DNA of 31,025 nucleotides from Agrocybe praecox (GCA_964017145.1 CAXHKQ010000201.1:1-31025); one strand, 5' to 3'; positions 19,925 through 31,025 are shown, numbered from the stretch's first letter. Notes: a model not told the origin generated them from the letters alone. Made by a program: numbers and translations.

Positions 19925-20559
19925 ATGCAACTCGGCATCCGCATTCTCAAGTTTTTGCTGCCGCGCAACTATCAAAAGCGATCGACGTACTTGCGCTATG
20001 TTTATCGTGGGCTCGATTTGAAGATGGCGATAATCGCGACTGCGGTGGAGGCCCAGGGTACAGCACATGGTACAATCGACGGTGTGGCAGTGCAATCTGC
20101 CCACGGCCTCTAGATTAAACAACAAGTAGATTAGATTCACAAGTCGTACATAGATTAGACTGCGTACATACGGATATCGCCGGTGACTATCAGCTGTGCA
20201 CGCTGTCACCGGGAATACACAACGATTCTCACCAGAGTCCACCGCTGCTGGCAGATCGGACTACTCCAACGGGGGTGCGGTTATCATTAGGTACGAGCTC
20301 GTGGTTTTGAGTCTCATTTCGATGTGTTGGACGTAACTCTGGCCTCCACACATCCCCCAGCTGCAGAAATCCTCACATTACGGCGAGGCTCTTCGACTCA
20401 AAAAGCCAGTACGCCGCGGGCGTCCATTTCTTCGAAACCGATGAACCCACCTTTTGCCTCGTCGCCAGCGATTCCAAGAAGTCCGAATGGCAGAACACCG
20501 AATTGAATAAGCAACTTTCGAACCTCGAAAATTGGGTCGGTCGCTGGTCAAGCGAGTAG
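19925..20559 (+). CDS. Possible three-exon small gene, unknown function (about 142 aa)
   Basis: I do not recognise the protein. The model has exons 19925-20057, 20194-20290 and 20361-20559 (or 20367-20559), with GT...AG introns of 136 and 70 nt and stop TAG at 20557-20559. The phases agree (1, then 2), and the joined frame stays open. The product starts MQLGIRILKFLLPRNYQK, passes through RSDYSNGGAVIIR and ends NLENWVGRWSSE. Third positions are G/C-rich in the last two exons, as in host genes. Against it, the first intron is long for this genome and contains a repeat shared with 22715-22795. A CT-rich tract precedes the ATG. It may be a 3' fragment of a larger gene. Confidence 0.4.
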
Positions 20560-21350
20560 GGAGGAATTGTACTCTATGCCCTCTCGTCGTTTTTATCGAA
20601 ACACACAGAATGTACACACAATAATCATTCATCGGTTGCTAAAAAAAAATATCATTTTATTGAGGGAAAAACAATACTTTTACAACTAAAATAGGCGCTA
20701 GCAATAAACTAACCCGAAAATGTGAGCGTACTGTTACCAAGTTCGTCTTGAATTCCCATCCTGTTCTGTGAAAAATCTAGCGCGTCTGTCATGATTACAA
20801 TTGGACAAAATGTGTCTATGTGTAAATTAACGGTTGGTCCTTCTCGAGCAGGCCAGTCGTTCACTATCTATCTATTAACCGACTCGTTGCTCCCACTCCA
20901 ATTTGTACTCGGGCGCGTGTGGTGCGAGTTGAAGTGCTACTTAATGTGCTCTATGTGAATGAATCAGAGGCTTCAGTTGCCTCATATGTGAAAAACTAAT
21001 ATTTATATTTAAAAGTATAACCATAGATAATAAAGACAGAATAAATAAATAAAGGACTTGTACACGCCATACAGAGCAGTGGACCACTAAAACGAGTTTA
21101 CAATAGAAAATTTGTTTAGACAATCGACTCCTACTGATAACATAAGGTATCAATCTAAAGGAATAAGAATTTTACGCTTTTTTTGAGCTCCCATTTCCGT
21201 TGCACAAAAAAGGCAGTGACTAGTCGTGTGGCGCCTTATCGTGTGGCGCCTTAGTCTTCATTGCTCAACTATGTCTGTCAACACGTGATCCGCGTAGACA
21301 TTTTGTAGGAGGCGTCAGGGGTATTAGTAAGGGTATTTACACTTGTTTTT
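20560..21350. other. Noncoding AT-rich stretch
   Basis: No gene is recognised. A short duplication, GTCGTGTGGCGCCTTA then TCGTGTGGCGCCTTA, lies at about 21221-21253, and A/T runs occur near 20640-20700. Confidence 0.4.
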
Positions 21351-21508
21351 TTAAAGACGGTCATGTGATTGGTTCAACTTCGTTAACAATATATTTGCTA
21401 GGTTTTGCCTCTTGCCAACATTTTGCAAGGCACCTGTTGATTTTCCGGTAAGCAACTCTTTCACGGGCGCTGCACCTTGCACCGTCATCCGGAGTAGTCT
21501 TATGTCTT

Positions 21509-21790
21509 CTGTCTGCGACGCTGCTGGGCGAGCAATTGACGTTTTCCACCCTGAACAAGGTTGCTCAACTAGCAGCAAAGTATAGAGGAGCCCCACGCCT
21601 AACCCGCTGACCGCCCTCGCCTGTGACACTGCTGTTTGAGTAGCTGACGTTTTCTACCCTGAACAAGGCTACTCATTGGGCAGGAGTGAAAGGCTTTAAA
21701 ATTAGCAAGCCTATGGTGCCCCCCTCCGAGACCTGCAGTTTAGGTAACTGGCGTTTTCCACACTGAGCAGGAGACGTGGCAAAGGAAAGA
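21509..21790. repeat. Degenerate ~110-bp tandem repeat, three units
   Basis: Units begin near 21509, 21620 and 21727. Each carries a conserved core: CTGCTG-like start, GAGYARYTGACGTTTTC, then CCCTGAACAAGG or a variant. Spacings are about 111 and 107 bp. It is not coding on either strand as far as can be seen. Confidence 0.55.
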
Positions 21791-21972
21791 CCCCCCTCTG
21801 ATAGGCGCGCTTCTATTGCTAGCGCCCCATCCTGTCTCATGTAGAATAAGAGCCCACTTCTCCCTTAAGCGGCAGTACACATGGAGAGCAGCGCACCCAC
21901 TGGCAGCCAGCAGCCTGCGCACCTACCCAAAATGGTGGAGCCCTTCCAGCACCCACCCTCCATAGATTTATC

Positions 21973-22600
21973 TCACTTTCTGCATGTGAGTCCCAGGGGC
22001 TGCTTGATGACGACGTAGGACCTCAGATGGGTGGCTTGAGTCTCAGCAACTCTATCGAGCAAGCAGCAGGCGCCAAACATACCATGTTCCTCCTCTTCCA
22101 CATCACTGAGAATCTTCTTTAGCCTACCCCTTCGTTTTCTTTTGTGACTTAGGGTGTGCCTCATCTCCACTGATGACGTACGCTTTAGGTTTCTTCAATC
22201 CCTTAATCTTCTTCTAGCCCTCCTCGTCGCCGTCCATCCTGATTTATCTCATCGGTTGCTCTCTAGCGGGCCGTTGTTCTTCGTTTCCTGGGGGAGCTCT
22301 TCCACGGGTGTATTCTGTAGCAAATTCGGGTGTAAATTTCATGTTTTTGACTTTGGATTGCACCCACCTCCAAATCATCTCGACAGTATTTTTCTTCCTA
22401 ACATTTTTATCGGGCTAGCTCAAGCCTATTGTTTTTTTCAACTTGTCTTTGGTTAGCAAGATGTTCATTGGCTTTTCGTAACAAATCCATCTCCATATTT
22501 CCGATGGTCATCAGCTATATCGCGGTTGTAAGGAACAACAGCCGATTTATCCATTATCAAATATGTAAATGGAACGTTTGTTAAGGAATGCCTTTGTTTT
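21973..22600 (-). pseudogene. Decayed coding remnant, possibly the C-terminus of a CENP-B/pogo-like (DDE_1) transposase
   Basis: Read on the minus strand, three short open stretches in different frames look like decayed protein. The first is a coiled-coil-like segment containing LRKANEHLANQRQVEKNNRL near 22480-22420. The second is a lysine-rich segment with KKIKGLKKPKAYVISGDEA near 22215-22165. The third is RKRRGRLKKILSDVEEEE near 22140. Such heptad-like and basic C-termini are usual in fungal pogo/Tigger transposases, but catalytic motifs are not visible here. Several stops and frameshifts separate the pieces. The family call is a guess. Confidence 0.25.
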
Positions 22601-22930
22601 GCTTCCCTAAAGGGGTCCGTACCTTTGGTCTACTGGTTGGGTTTTCGCCAACATCTGTTTGTTGTATAATGTGCCTACAAACTCCGTATGATTTTTGACT
22701 AAGTGCGGGTATCGTTGTGGCAGTGCAAACTGCCCCGGTCAGATTAGATTAGATCGTATACAGATATGTGACTGCGACGCGTACATAGCCAATCAATCCT
22801 TGCTTTGACCGCAACTGCCATCGCGCGAGGCTGCTCGACGCGCTTCCGAGCCCTGCTACGCCATCTAGCTGCACTCTGGACTACTCCATCGTGCGATGCA
22901 CATATAAACACTCAGAGAGGTGTATGCTAG

Positions 22931-23316
22931 CGTGTGGTGTCAAATTTGCGCGCAACCTTAAAATGTGCGCGCCGCTCACTTGTGCCAAACATAAAGGTGC
23001 GCGGAAAAATATATTTTACGCCAACATTTAACGTGTGTCGGTCTGCCGAAAGTTGAATAAAAAGAATTGCGCGAAACATCGCGCAACTTTGCTGGGCGCG
23101 CACGCATTCAGGGACAATTTTGATTTTGATTTTTATCCTTTCCGTGCAACTTTAGGCGATTTTCACGCCTTATATCATCCAGGTCAATATGTTTCTTGTT
23201 ATGTGCATGGGGAAAAATTTGCACTATTTTTTTTTTGTTGGCGCTCAATGAGTTCTGTTCCCCGCACCTTTGTTTTGGGCAAAAGTGAGCGGCGCGCGTG
23301 CAAATTTTGTCACACG
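22931..23316. mobile_element. MITE-like inverted-repeat element (about 386 bp)
   Basis: The left arm 22931-23004 and right arm 23260-23316 are inverted complements with gaps. Both ends give CGTGTG, then CAAATTTGC, GCGCGCCGCTCACTT, a CAAA-AAAGGTGCG block. The left arm carries a 15-bp insertion. No TATGGCTG terminus is present, so it is a different family from elements A-C. A 107-codon ORF inside is not supported. No clear target duplication is seen at the ends. Confidence 0.5.
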
Positions 23317-23700
23317 GGTACGCAATATTATCGTCTTCCAAGATCCGCGCAATTTTGACCCCACATGTGAGCACAGGTACATCCAGGAGTATGTAATGAA
23401 TTACTTAACCGCCAAACTTTGTCGAAGATCAAAGTGGTAGATTTTGAAAAGAAAAAATGAAGGTATTATTCAACGAGCACGTTACTCGTCTCATACGAAA
23501 GTCCTAATTAAATAATATAGATGTTAAAAAGAAGACCATCTAGCTCCTTCACTTTGCGACTATCCATAATCTCAATCATTCTTCCCCACCTCATCCACCA
23601 TCAGCACATTAAAGTCCCGCATTTGTTTTGTTTTTGGTCGCTTATTCTTTAATGGGATGTGCATTTGCCACATTCCTTTAGGAATGAAGAAATTGGGTGA

Positions 23701-23760
23701 TCACGTGTGTACCACTTAAGTCACGTGTGTATCACTTAAGTCACGTGTGTACCACGTCTT
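23701..23760. repeat. 20-bp tandem repeat with CACGTG cores, three units
   Basis: Two near-perfect units TCACGTGTGTACCACTTAAG are followed by a third that diverges in its last bases. It lies 136 bp beyond the stop codon of the minus-strand helicase gene. Confidence 0.85.
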
Positions 23761-23895
23761 GCATGAGTCATGAAAGACGGAATCATGACGGGGCTATGCC
23801 CTGAGTGTTTGTGAGTGCCTTCTATTTCTGTAATATGACTCTATTCACCTTGTTGGAAAATGACAATAACAATTAAATAAAAGCTGGGAATACAT

Positions 23896-26800
23896 TTACT
23901 TTGTATTCCTATCTTCTCTATCGCGTGTAAAAGCGAGCCAAAGTACAACTTCAAGTCCGTTGAAAAAGTTTTGGGGCCCAGTGATTTGTTTTAACCAATT
24001 CCCAAAGTTTTTGTGGCCTATGTTGTACGGCAACTCTGGAAAGGCTCGAACAACTTCCTTCCATAGATCTGGAGTATGACGAAGGCACCAAATTATATGA
24101 ATCACAAAATCCTCCAAAGGACATTTCCTTTTTCCTCTGTCACCACTGGAGAGATCAGGATGGCTGGAGGGAAGGTACAATTTTTGCTGTGGAAGTTGGC
24201 ATTTGTAGCAGTATTCATACTTCCTGGTAAAGATTATCATTCGCTTCAACTCCCGCCAACCAATCATGTGGTCAACACGCCGAATCGATGGATCTCGTTC
24301 ACATGCTACCCATATTCGGTCGTGTTTATTGACGTAGTCATTGTGTTTTGTCCAGCACACAACGCACTTTCCAACGAGTTTGCGAACAAATTGATTCAAG
24401 AACTTTGCTTTGTCCTCCTTGTATCGGATGTGCTTGTGATAATATGAAGTGTCTGCTAGTACGCGTAAGCTTGGCTCGTTGATTCGTACAGCATTAGAAG
24501 CCTTGACGGGCTGTTGAATTGGAATGGATGATCGGGCAAGAGGAGGAGGAGGTTGTGAGACTGGAGTGGATGGAGTATTCAAAGCCGGAATTGAATCCCA
24601 GGCAGGATCCCATTCAAGGCTGAGACTGTACAAATCATATTCATCTTCTATATCTGGCTTGGCGGGAGGTGGATCAGGAATAACAGCCTGGATAGAAGAC
24701 ATGAGCTGTGATTCTCCTTCACATACATCACATCGGTGGCAGTTATCAAGATCCTTGCATTCCTTGATGGTATGATCAAGTAATTTGGATATGTGGTGGC
24801 GTCGGCAAAGACCTGAGGATCGTTTCCAGTCATCGCCTTCTTTCAAACATTCGAAGTCATCATCGAGACTCTGTTTGGTGAACTTCATATGGGAGTTCTG
24901 CTGGCACAATGCAACAACCCAGCTTTTTTTGCCATCTCGACCAGCTCTTCCTGCACCCTGATACAAGTTCAACAGCCCATATGGTATATCGAGGAAGATA
25001 ATAGCCCCAACGTTGGGTGCATCGATTCCATGAATCATGCCAGTGGTGGCTGCAATCCAACGTCTGTTCCCAGACTTCCACTGGTATTCATCATCAAGTC
25101 GGTCTTCATGCCGTTTCTCCGAATGTGATGAAGCATGAGTGAATTTTGTATGAAGATCATTTGCCTCCTGTTTAGCCATGCAGAAAATCATTCCAATTTG
25201 ATCTTTATGCATGAATTTCTCCAAGATCTTGGCAACATCAATAGCTAAACGGATCTTGTCACGAGTTGTTGAAGAGTGATAGTCGACACGGTTGTAACTG
25301 ATGTGAGGTTGATCAGCTCTGGCACGGATAATGCAGGTTGAGGGTGGAAGCCCAAAGTCTCGTAGGAAGGCATGTTCTAGTCGAATGGGAAGAGATGCTG
25401 TAAGAAGGATTTTCTGGGCCGCAATGGCAGCAAGGGACTGGAGCTTGGCGAAATGGGGTCGGAAGTGCCTTGTTGTCAATATCTGATGGGCCTCATCGAT
25501 CACAATTCGGGTAGCCCGCTTCTCTTGGTCGCACCAAAGCCTTCAAGAAATTAACACTTAGAAATTTTGGAAATTTGATGACATACTGTCTGAATTGTGG
25601 TGTCCCAGCTGTTTCCATTGCAACAAAGACAAGTTGTACCTCATCTGGAATTGATTTCCGCATGTGTGCCGTCCATACCATAGTCTTGAGTCCAACCAAT
25701 TTCGCTTTTGCCATGTGATCCTCAATCAAGGATTTGTTGGGAACAATCACAAATGTTGTAGAAGCGACACCATTTTCATCAACTTCATCAAGAGGGGGAA
25801 GGGTGAATACCAGACTCTTTCCTCCTCCAGTTGGTAGAACCGATGCAAAGCTGCATTGTCGATTCACCGCAAGTTCAACAGATTGCATTTGCCCGGTTGA
25901 CTTGAATTGAGGATTTAGAATACGAGGGAAGTGTCGTTGTAGGAGGGATTCTAGGTGGTGTTGAGTGTCTGGAGTTGGGACATAGACTTGGGGTACATGT
26001 TGACGTTGGATCATTTTGATTGGTGTGACAGCAACTTGGGGAGGAAGGGGAGGTATAATATGGGCTGGTGGAACTTCAATGTCAGCAACATACATGTCAT
26101 CCATAGAATAGTCTTCGTGCGTTTCTACAGGGTGTGCAGTTTGGTTCGGAACATGAATTGCGCCTGGTATATTTGGACTTGGAACACGCGCTGATGGAGG
26201 GTGGTAGTAAGCAGACTCCGAAGGAATGATGGTTGACAATCCCTCTGCAACAGCACTGCGAATTTCTTGTCGCATCCGAATTTCTAACTGTTGGACTTGA
26301 TTTGAAACACCAGCAGTAATTGCTTGAACTAATGCATTTAAGTCAATTGGTGGTGTTTGGGCAGCGTCCTGCTGAGGTGCACCAGTCCAGGTTAGAATTG
26401 GATCAGGCCTAAGTTTGATTCGCTCGCGCAAAGGGATCATAGGAGGGACGCCTGGTCGGAACCCTGTAATCTCCCACCACTTCTCTGATATCCTTGCATA
26501 TCGCAATAAGACATCACTTGACATGTTGGGAAGTCTACCAATCTCTGGCGCATACTTCCACCGTGCCATACCAAGTCCATGTCCAGCCTGAGCAGCAAGT
26601 ACATCCAAGTCCTCGTCTTCGACTTCAGCCTCTGAACCAAGGAAAACTCGCCCCACTTCTATGCTGATTTGGCGATAATCATGAACTCCAATGGAAACGC
26701 CGCAATACTGCCTGAAATATCGCTCAAAGATACTGTACGCATCTTTGTGCTTGAGTAGACTGCCTCCACGAACCCAAACATATTCCGAGTATTCTTGTCG

Positions 26801-29624
26801 ACTTTGATCGCCCTTGAGAAAGTGGGCAAGTTGGATAAGGATGGGTCGAACAAGTAAAAAATACCGAGTCAGGAGATTAGCTAAAAGTGGGTGGCACTTC
26901 ATTGGAATGAAGGAGTCAGTTCCAGTCAGAGTCTCAGTTTTGAGTCTTCGTGTTGTAAACCAAAGGTCTCCATCGTCGTAGAACATGGACCGAGGTCGGA
27001 TCCCATTTGCAAACTTCCAATCAAGAAGTTCTTTGATCCGAGTTGCTTGGCCACAAGTATTATGCAAAAAAAACAAAAGTCGCTCCAAGAAGTCATCCGC
27101 CAGATGCATGTAGTCCCAGACCTTGTTGGTGTTATACACGAATTGGCCCCCGTCCAAGGTGCCAATTTGCCATTTGTGACTCTCGATCAAAGCCTTCATC
27201 ACAGCATTGGGATCACTGGTAAATTTGGCCTGGGTCGTCCAACTATATCCTCTGTCTTCATTGCGCCAGTCATCATGCAAGTCATCAGGAATCTTAATGG
27301 TGTCCTCGCATCCCAAGCACAGTTTCTTCAAAAGCATTTCGAGCTCTTCAGCAACCTGTTGAAGTCCAGAACGCCACTTTGGAATGTACAAAGTATGCTC
27401 TCCGAAGGTAATTTTCATGCCGTCCTTAGAGACTCGAGTGTTTGGGGGTGGGTTGCTCTTCCGCGCCAAAGCAGAGACATATCGATTGTAATCAATACAT
27501 TTGTTGTAGGGCGTAACAAGTCCAGGCTCCAAATTCTGAAGAGCTTCATGTTTGACCGATCTAGAAAATACTCATAAGTTCTTGAAGAATTTGTAGAAAA
27601 TATCAACGTACTCGTAAAGGGAGCTGAAATTGGCTCGATTTGCATATCCTTCGTACAGAATGGTTCCACGAATCAGATACTCAGCAGTTGAAAAAATAGA
27701 AGTGCAATGGTGGGCCTGCTTGAAAACACCACCTTCGCGCAGTGCACTCAAAGCAAAGAGGCACTCGATGGGATCTTTCCACTTGGTTGAATCATCTTCC
27801 AAGACTCCGTCTCTTGGATAGAAGATGTTCTTAATAAATCGATGAAGTGAATTGACCACGCCTTCCTCCGAATTAGATTTGAGCCTGACTTCTAACTCAT
27901 TCGCATTTGCAATGTCTATATCATTCAGAGGAAAGGTGTATCCAGATTCATGGCTTTGGCAAGATAGAAGCATGGCATGAACCCAATGGTGAAGCAAAAC
28001 CCCATAAGAAATGCGAGTGTCGTCCGAGACTTCATGCCAGTAGTCGCTATGTTGTGAAGTTCTATAAACTTTTAAGTATAAATTCTTGCAAAGAAAAATA
28101 TTTGAAAGAAACTTACATTGGACATTCTACCAACAAGGACCTGATTCTAAGCCCAGATTCAAGTTGTTTTTGGGAAAAGTCTAGGGTATAGGCATTGATT
28201 GCCCGTCTGAGTGGTTCGCCAAGCCATTTGAGGCCTCTTTTAGAGGTGGGGAGTAGATACAGTGAAAGAAGTACTGTTGTTCGGGACTTGCTGCTAATGT
28301 AGTTGGCCAAATGGTTATGCCACTGGGTGAGGCGAAGAAGAGGCCCCACATCAGTTGAAGTCACAGGGACAATCAGATTGTCAGATTGTTCCTCGAATAT
28401 AGGCAAGATTTGCCCTACGTATGCCTCGAAAACCTGATTTGTATCTGCTGCAAGATTTGCTGAAATCACAGAAAAGTAGATGGGATGACTTGGGAAAAAT
28501 GTTTGAACGGTGACATCTTTACAACCTTCCTCCCAGTTACGTCCACCATAGTGTTCGGATTGAATATGTTTTCTAATCTCCTCGTTTGATGTACTAAAGA
28601 AAGAACATTTCCGGCAAGCATTAGCGTCAATCAAGGCAAGTCCATGAATTGGTGGCACAGGTTTTTCGGGAACTGGAAGTTCTTTGCAAGTACTCGGAAG
28701 AGTCTGAGTACCAAGCCAAGACTGGAGTGCCTTCTGATCTGTGCGGTTGATCCTTCCCTGATGATTTTTGACATGATTGATTGCAGATTTGGGAGGAACA
28801 CCTTGTTTACAGCCGCTGCACGCCAAGAATCGGGGGACAGGAAGCCGACCAGTATTGGAAAGTCGAATGACACGCAAGTTGAACTGCTCCAGTAAGGTGG
28901 ATTCATCTTCCCAGATGGTTTCTTGCATTCCACTCTCGGAAGACAGTTCCTCGGATTTGTCCCTTTGATTTGGGTCAACTTCGCTCTGTGGAACAACTGG
29001 ACTAGCAGTTGCAGTTTGACGGGCGCTGTCAATCTGAAAGGGTTGGTCAACAGAGTCGAGATCCATATATTTATCATGGGACACAGATTCAGTGGTACTC
29101 TCCTGCTGGGGGGATACAGGCCTAGAGAACAAAATCTGATTGAGAGGGGAAGGAAGAACAGGAGTGGCTGTAAAAGAACCAGAAGGAGAAATACCACGAC
29201 CTATGGGAGACGGTTCACGTGAACCATGATATGAGCGCCCTCTTCGAGAACTAGTCCTTGGGGTTCCATGACCAAGTCGAGCATAAGGTAGAATACGATC
29301 CAAACTTCTAGAAGTCCGTCTTGCACCTAAATCTGATTCAGATAGTGACTCAGTTTGAGGGGAAGCAGATCGTGGTGATATGTCTGGACTTTGAATCTCA
29401 TTGGGAGTTTGTTGGGCCATGGTCAGAAGAGGAGCAGCGAAGGGAGTGAATTCAAGGGAAAATGTTTTGATATTGGTGTGAGCCTTCTTCAAGTGATTTT
29501 CTATCTTTCTCCAAGAGACTTCCTCAACATCACAACCATCCCAACCACATGCCAGATCCCCCTTTGGATCGCTTCTGATGCATGTGATAAGCACATTCAT
29601 GGTTTCTAAAGATCTAGTAAGCAT
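23896..29624 (-). CDS. OrsD-type zinc fingers + tyrosine-recombinase-like core + RecQ-type DEAH helicase (1858 aa)
   Basis: Exons are 29624-28117, 28061-27612, 27560-25587 and 25540-23896. The introns are 55, 51 and 46 nt with GTAAGT/GTACGT/GTATGT donors, and the coding sum of 5577 nt is exactly 1859 codons, with no internal stop. Domains: C2H2 finger C26-C31-H44-H49; Ser/Pro-rich linker; OrsD (DUF3505)-like pair C269-C272-H284-H288 and C337-C340-H353-H358, followed by VTVQTFFPSHPIYFSV; tyrosine-recombinase-like boxes R827 (TRIKELL), H946-x-x-R949 (HDYRQ), H980 (GHGLG) and Y989; helicase Walker A PTGGGKS (K1234), DEAH at 1326-1329, motif VI QGAGRAGRDG; a RecQ-type zinc site ending CHRCDVC; and a Cys-rich C-terminal domain. 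It would act in the nucleus. Helicase and recombinase activities are inferred from motifs. The second ATG at 29600 is an alternative start, and exon 2 could begin 15 nt later. Confidence 0.85.
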
Positions 29625-30119
29625 TTGTACAGAAGAAAAGGAAATAAAGACGCACTTTTATCCTTTACAACAACTCTCTCACAGTGATTCCTGGTCATAT
29701 GGGTGTGTAGCAGCTTTCTCTTGTCTATGGCATTGCTGGTGAAGTTGCACAGAGTACAGGAAGACCTAATACGCCATTCATTAGCTTACACAACAGAGAC
29801 CCAACAGCATAAAACCTACATTTCTAAAGGATTGCAAGAAGATGGGGATAAGAAGAGAGAACGATAAGCACGGCCTTATCTTCCATAACTGATAATCTCA
29901 CGTTACATAATCAGAGCACGTAAATATGTATGGTTTTGGGCTGGGGCATAGTTTTCCTGGGGAGGGTATTGCGGTGGTGGTAAGCAGGTATACTTTTAAT
30001 ATCTTTGGTTCAACGGCTTTGAGCATTAAATGTTATATAAAGCGTGCAAGCAATGGTGTGGATGACCAGCAGTTTTATGTATATCATTTCCCATCTTCCA
30101 GCTACCTGTGTCCGGTTTC
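29625..30119. other. Upstream region of the helicase gene
   Basis: It contains no recognised gene. By position it holds the minus-strand promoter, but no definite promoter element can be named. A 94-codon plus-strand ORF at 29926-30210 runs into the dispersed repeat and is not supported. Confidence 0.3.
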
Positions 30120-30335
30120 AAGAGAAATCTGCGAGGTTGCGAGAGCGGATATCTCGCAAGTTGCTCGCAAGGGCTCGCAGATTCGCTCACATGTCGCAGT
30201 TTTAAAATGAATGCTGGACGTATTCATGCCCATTCAATCATGTCCTCCATCACATATTCATATTAATTTCTCCGTATTCCACAGTAATAAAAGAGTATAA
30301 GTACGAGTTTTTTGCCACCCGGATAGCTCAGAAAG
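30120..30335 (+). repeat. Dispersed repeat, copy 2
   Basis: This is the same element as 3022-3265, in the same orientation and with the same order of landmarks from AGAAATCTGCGAG to TTTGCCACCCGG. The first 75 bp can fold, since AATCTGCGAG pairs with CTCGCAGATT. After the end, TAGCTCAGAAAGTTGG resembles a pol III A box. Confidence 0.5.
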
Positions 30336-30717
30336 TTGGGTCTGTCGGGTCACAAGTCCAAATGGACCTTGAGCCTTGGACTTTGTACCTTGGACCCGAG
30401 ATTTGGACCGCCCAATGCGATTTTGACTCACAATGCACTGATGTTAGACCCAAATCCTGTACCTCCAATAGACCGTGTATTCACCTCATTTTTCCGAGCC
30501 AAAATCTGCGCGTTAATGAGCGTGCCGCTGCTTTGAACGCGTTTTTCGACTAAGTCCGCGTTCGTGGCACAGCCACTTCCGGATTTGGATGTACGCATCA
30601 GGCGCATCAACGATGCGCTCGCAATAATGAGGCCGCGCACGCCCAGCCGAAGTAGCCGGTGAGTGAGATCAATCTATGCATCAGAGGCTGTCGGCACCGT
30701 CGGCATCCACAACAATC

Positions 30718-30812
30718 TATGTTGGAGAATCCAACGTGCACATACATATATGTTGGGCAATACAGACACATGTATTGGAAAATCCAGCATACATGTTGGA
30801 TAATCCACTCTA
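30718..30812. repeat. Diverged 21-bp-type array (about five units)
   Basis: Units such as ATGTTGGATAATCCACTC recall the arrays of elements A-C but are more diverged and less regularly spaced. No TATGGCTGTCCG terminus follows within the window, so this is either a relic of the family or a relative with other ends. It is preceded by a block with palindromes near GATGCG and CGGCACCGTCGGC, the same arrangement as inner arm blocks of A and C. Confidence 0.55.
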
Positions 30813-30819
30813 TCACGGC

Positions 30820-31010
30820 GGTCGCCGAGACCTGTATATCGGAAATACAGCCTAATATATACTGGTCGCGTGTATATATTGACCTGTATTTCCAAGATAC
30901 AGGTGTCGGCTATACTATATATGGGAAGGCCGAAACCTGTATCTTCGACATACAGGTTAATAAATACACGCGACCTATATTTATTAACCTGTTTCTCGGA
31001 GAAACAGTTA
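30820..31010. repeat. Array of CTGTAT-n-ATACAG palindromes
   Basis: Four consecutive hairpins have arms such as CCTGTAT/ATACAGG, AACCTGTAT/ATACAGGTT and AACTGTTTCTC/GAGAAACAGTT-like, spaced 45-60 bp apart. Isolated GATACAG words also occur at 29-56 and near 450. It may be the subterminal part of an element that continues beyond the right edge. Confidence 0.6.
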
Positions 31011-31025
31011 TCGGCGCCTGCCGTG

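Noticed and set aside
20378..20632. 84-codon minus-strand ORF
   Set aside because: It is antisense to the last exon of the small plus-strand gene, which has better third-position bias and matching splice phases.
23896..29624. Helitron interpretation of the helicase gene
   Set aside because: The helicase motifs are RecQ-type (DEAH, QGAGRAGRDG, RecQ zinc site) rather than Pif1-type, and there is no HUH Rep domain.

Overview
The window looks like a transposon-rich stretch of a filamentous fungal genome, most probably an agaricomycete basidiomycete. The reasons are introns of 46-60 nt with GTAAGT/GTATGT donors, multi-exon genes with clean phase bookkeeping, a GCM/MULE-type transposase with a PHD finger, and an OrsD-type zinc-finger/RecQ gene. 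No tRNA, rRNA, CRISPR or bacterial-type operon was seen. The species cannot be named from the sequence.

Layout. 1-4550 is mostly AT-rich noncoding DNA with short repeat arrays, plus one small spliced gene of unknown function on the minus strand (1908-2298). From 4557 to 15617 there are three insertions of one terminal-inverted-repeat (TIR) transposon family. All begin and end with TATGGCTGTCCGTT and all are bounded by exact 6-bp target duplications: a 1573-bp foldback element (4557-6129, AAATAG), a 7996-bp apparently intact autonomous element (6370-14365, GATGGG), and a 1090-bp foldback element (14528-15617, CTTGCG). The three sit within about 390 bp of older sequence. The third lies inside the coding sequence of a second, decayed transposase gene of related type (about 14494-19273). 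19.3-23.9 kb holds a small possible gene, a decayed DDE-like remnant, a MITE-like inverted repeat and minisatellites. 23896-29624 (minus) is a complete four-exon gene for a 1858-residue protein. The right edge (30.1-31.0 kb) again holds dispersed repeats and palindrome arrays.

Central observations. (1) The 8-kb element carries an unbroken 11-exon gene whose predicted 1617-residue product combines, in order, a proline-rich N-terminus, a GCM/WRKY-like zinc finger, a MULE-like D-D-E core (D443, D515, E661), a ubiquitin-specific-protease-like cysteine peptidase (C760, H1018, D1033), a PHD finger and a Tudor-like segment. Its termini carry 21-bp tandem arrays, which is two helical turns per unit, and the two small foldback elements share these termini and are probably mobilised by its transposase. 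(2) The minus-strand 1858-residue protein combines OrsD-type C2H2 zinc fingers, a tyrosine-recombinase-like core (R827, H946/R949, H980, Y989) and a RecQ-type DEAH helicase in one chain, which suggests a second and mechanistically different mobile or subtelomeric element.

All splice sites, residue numbers and domain calls were worked out by eye. Domain names rest on motif order and spacing, not on a database search.
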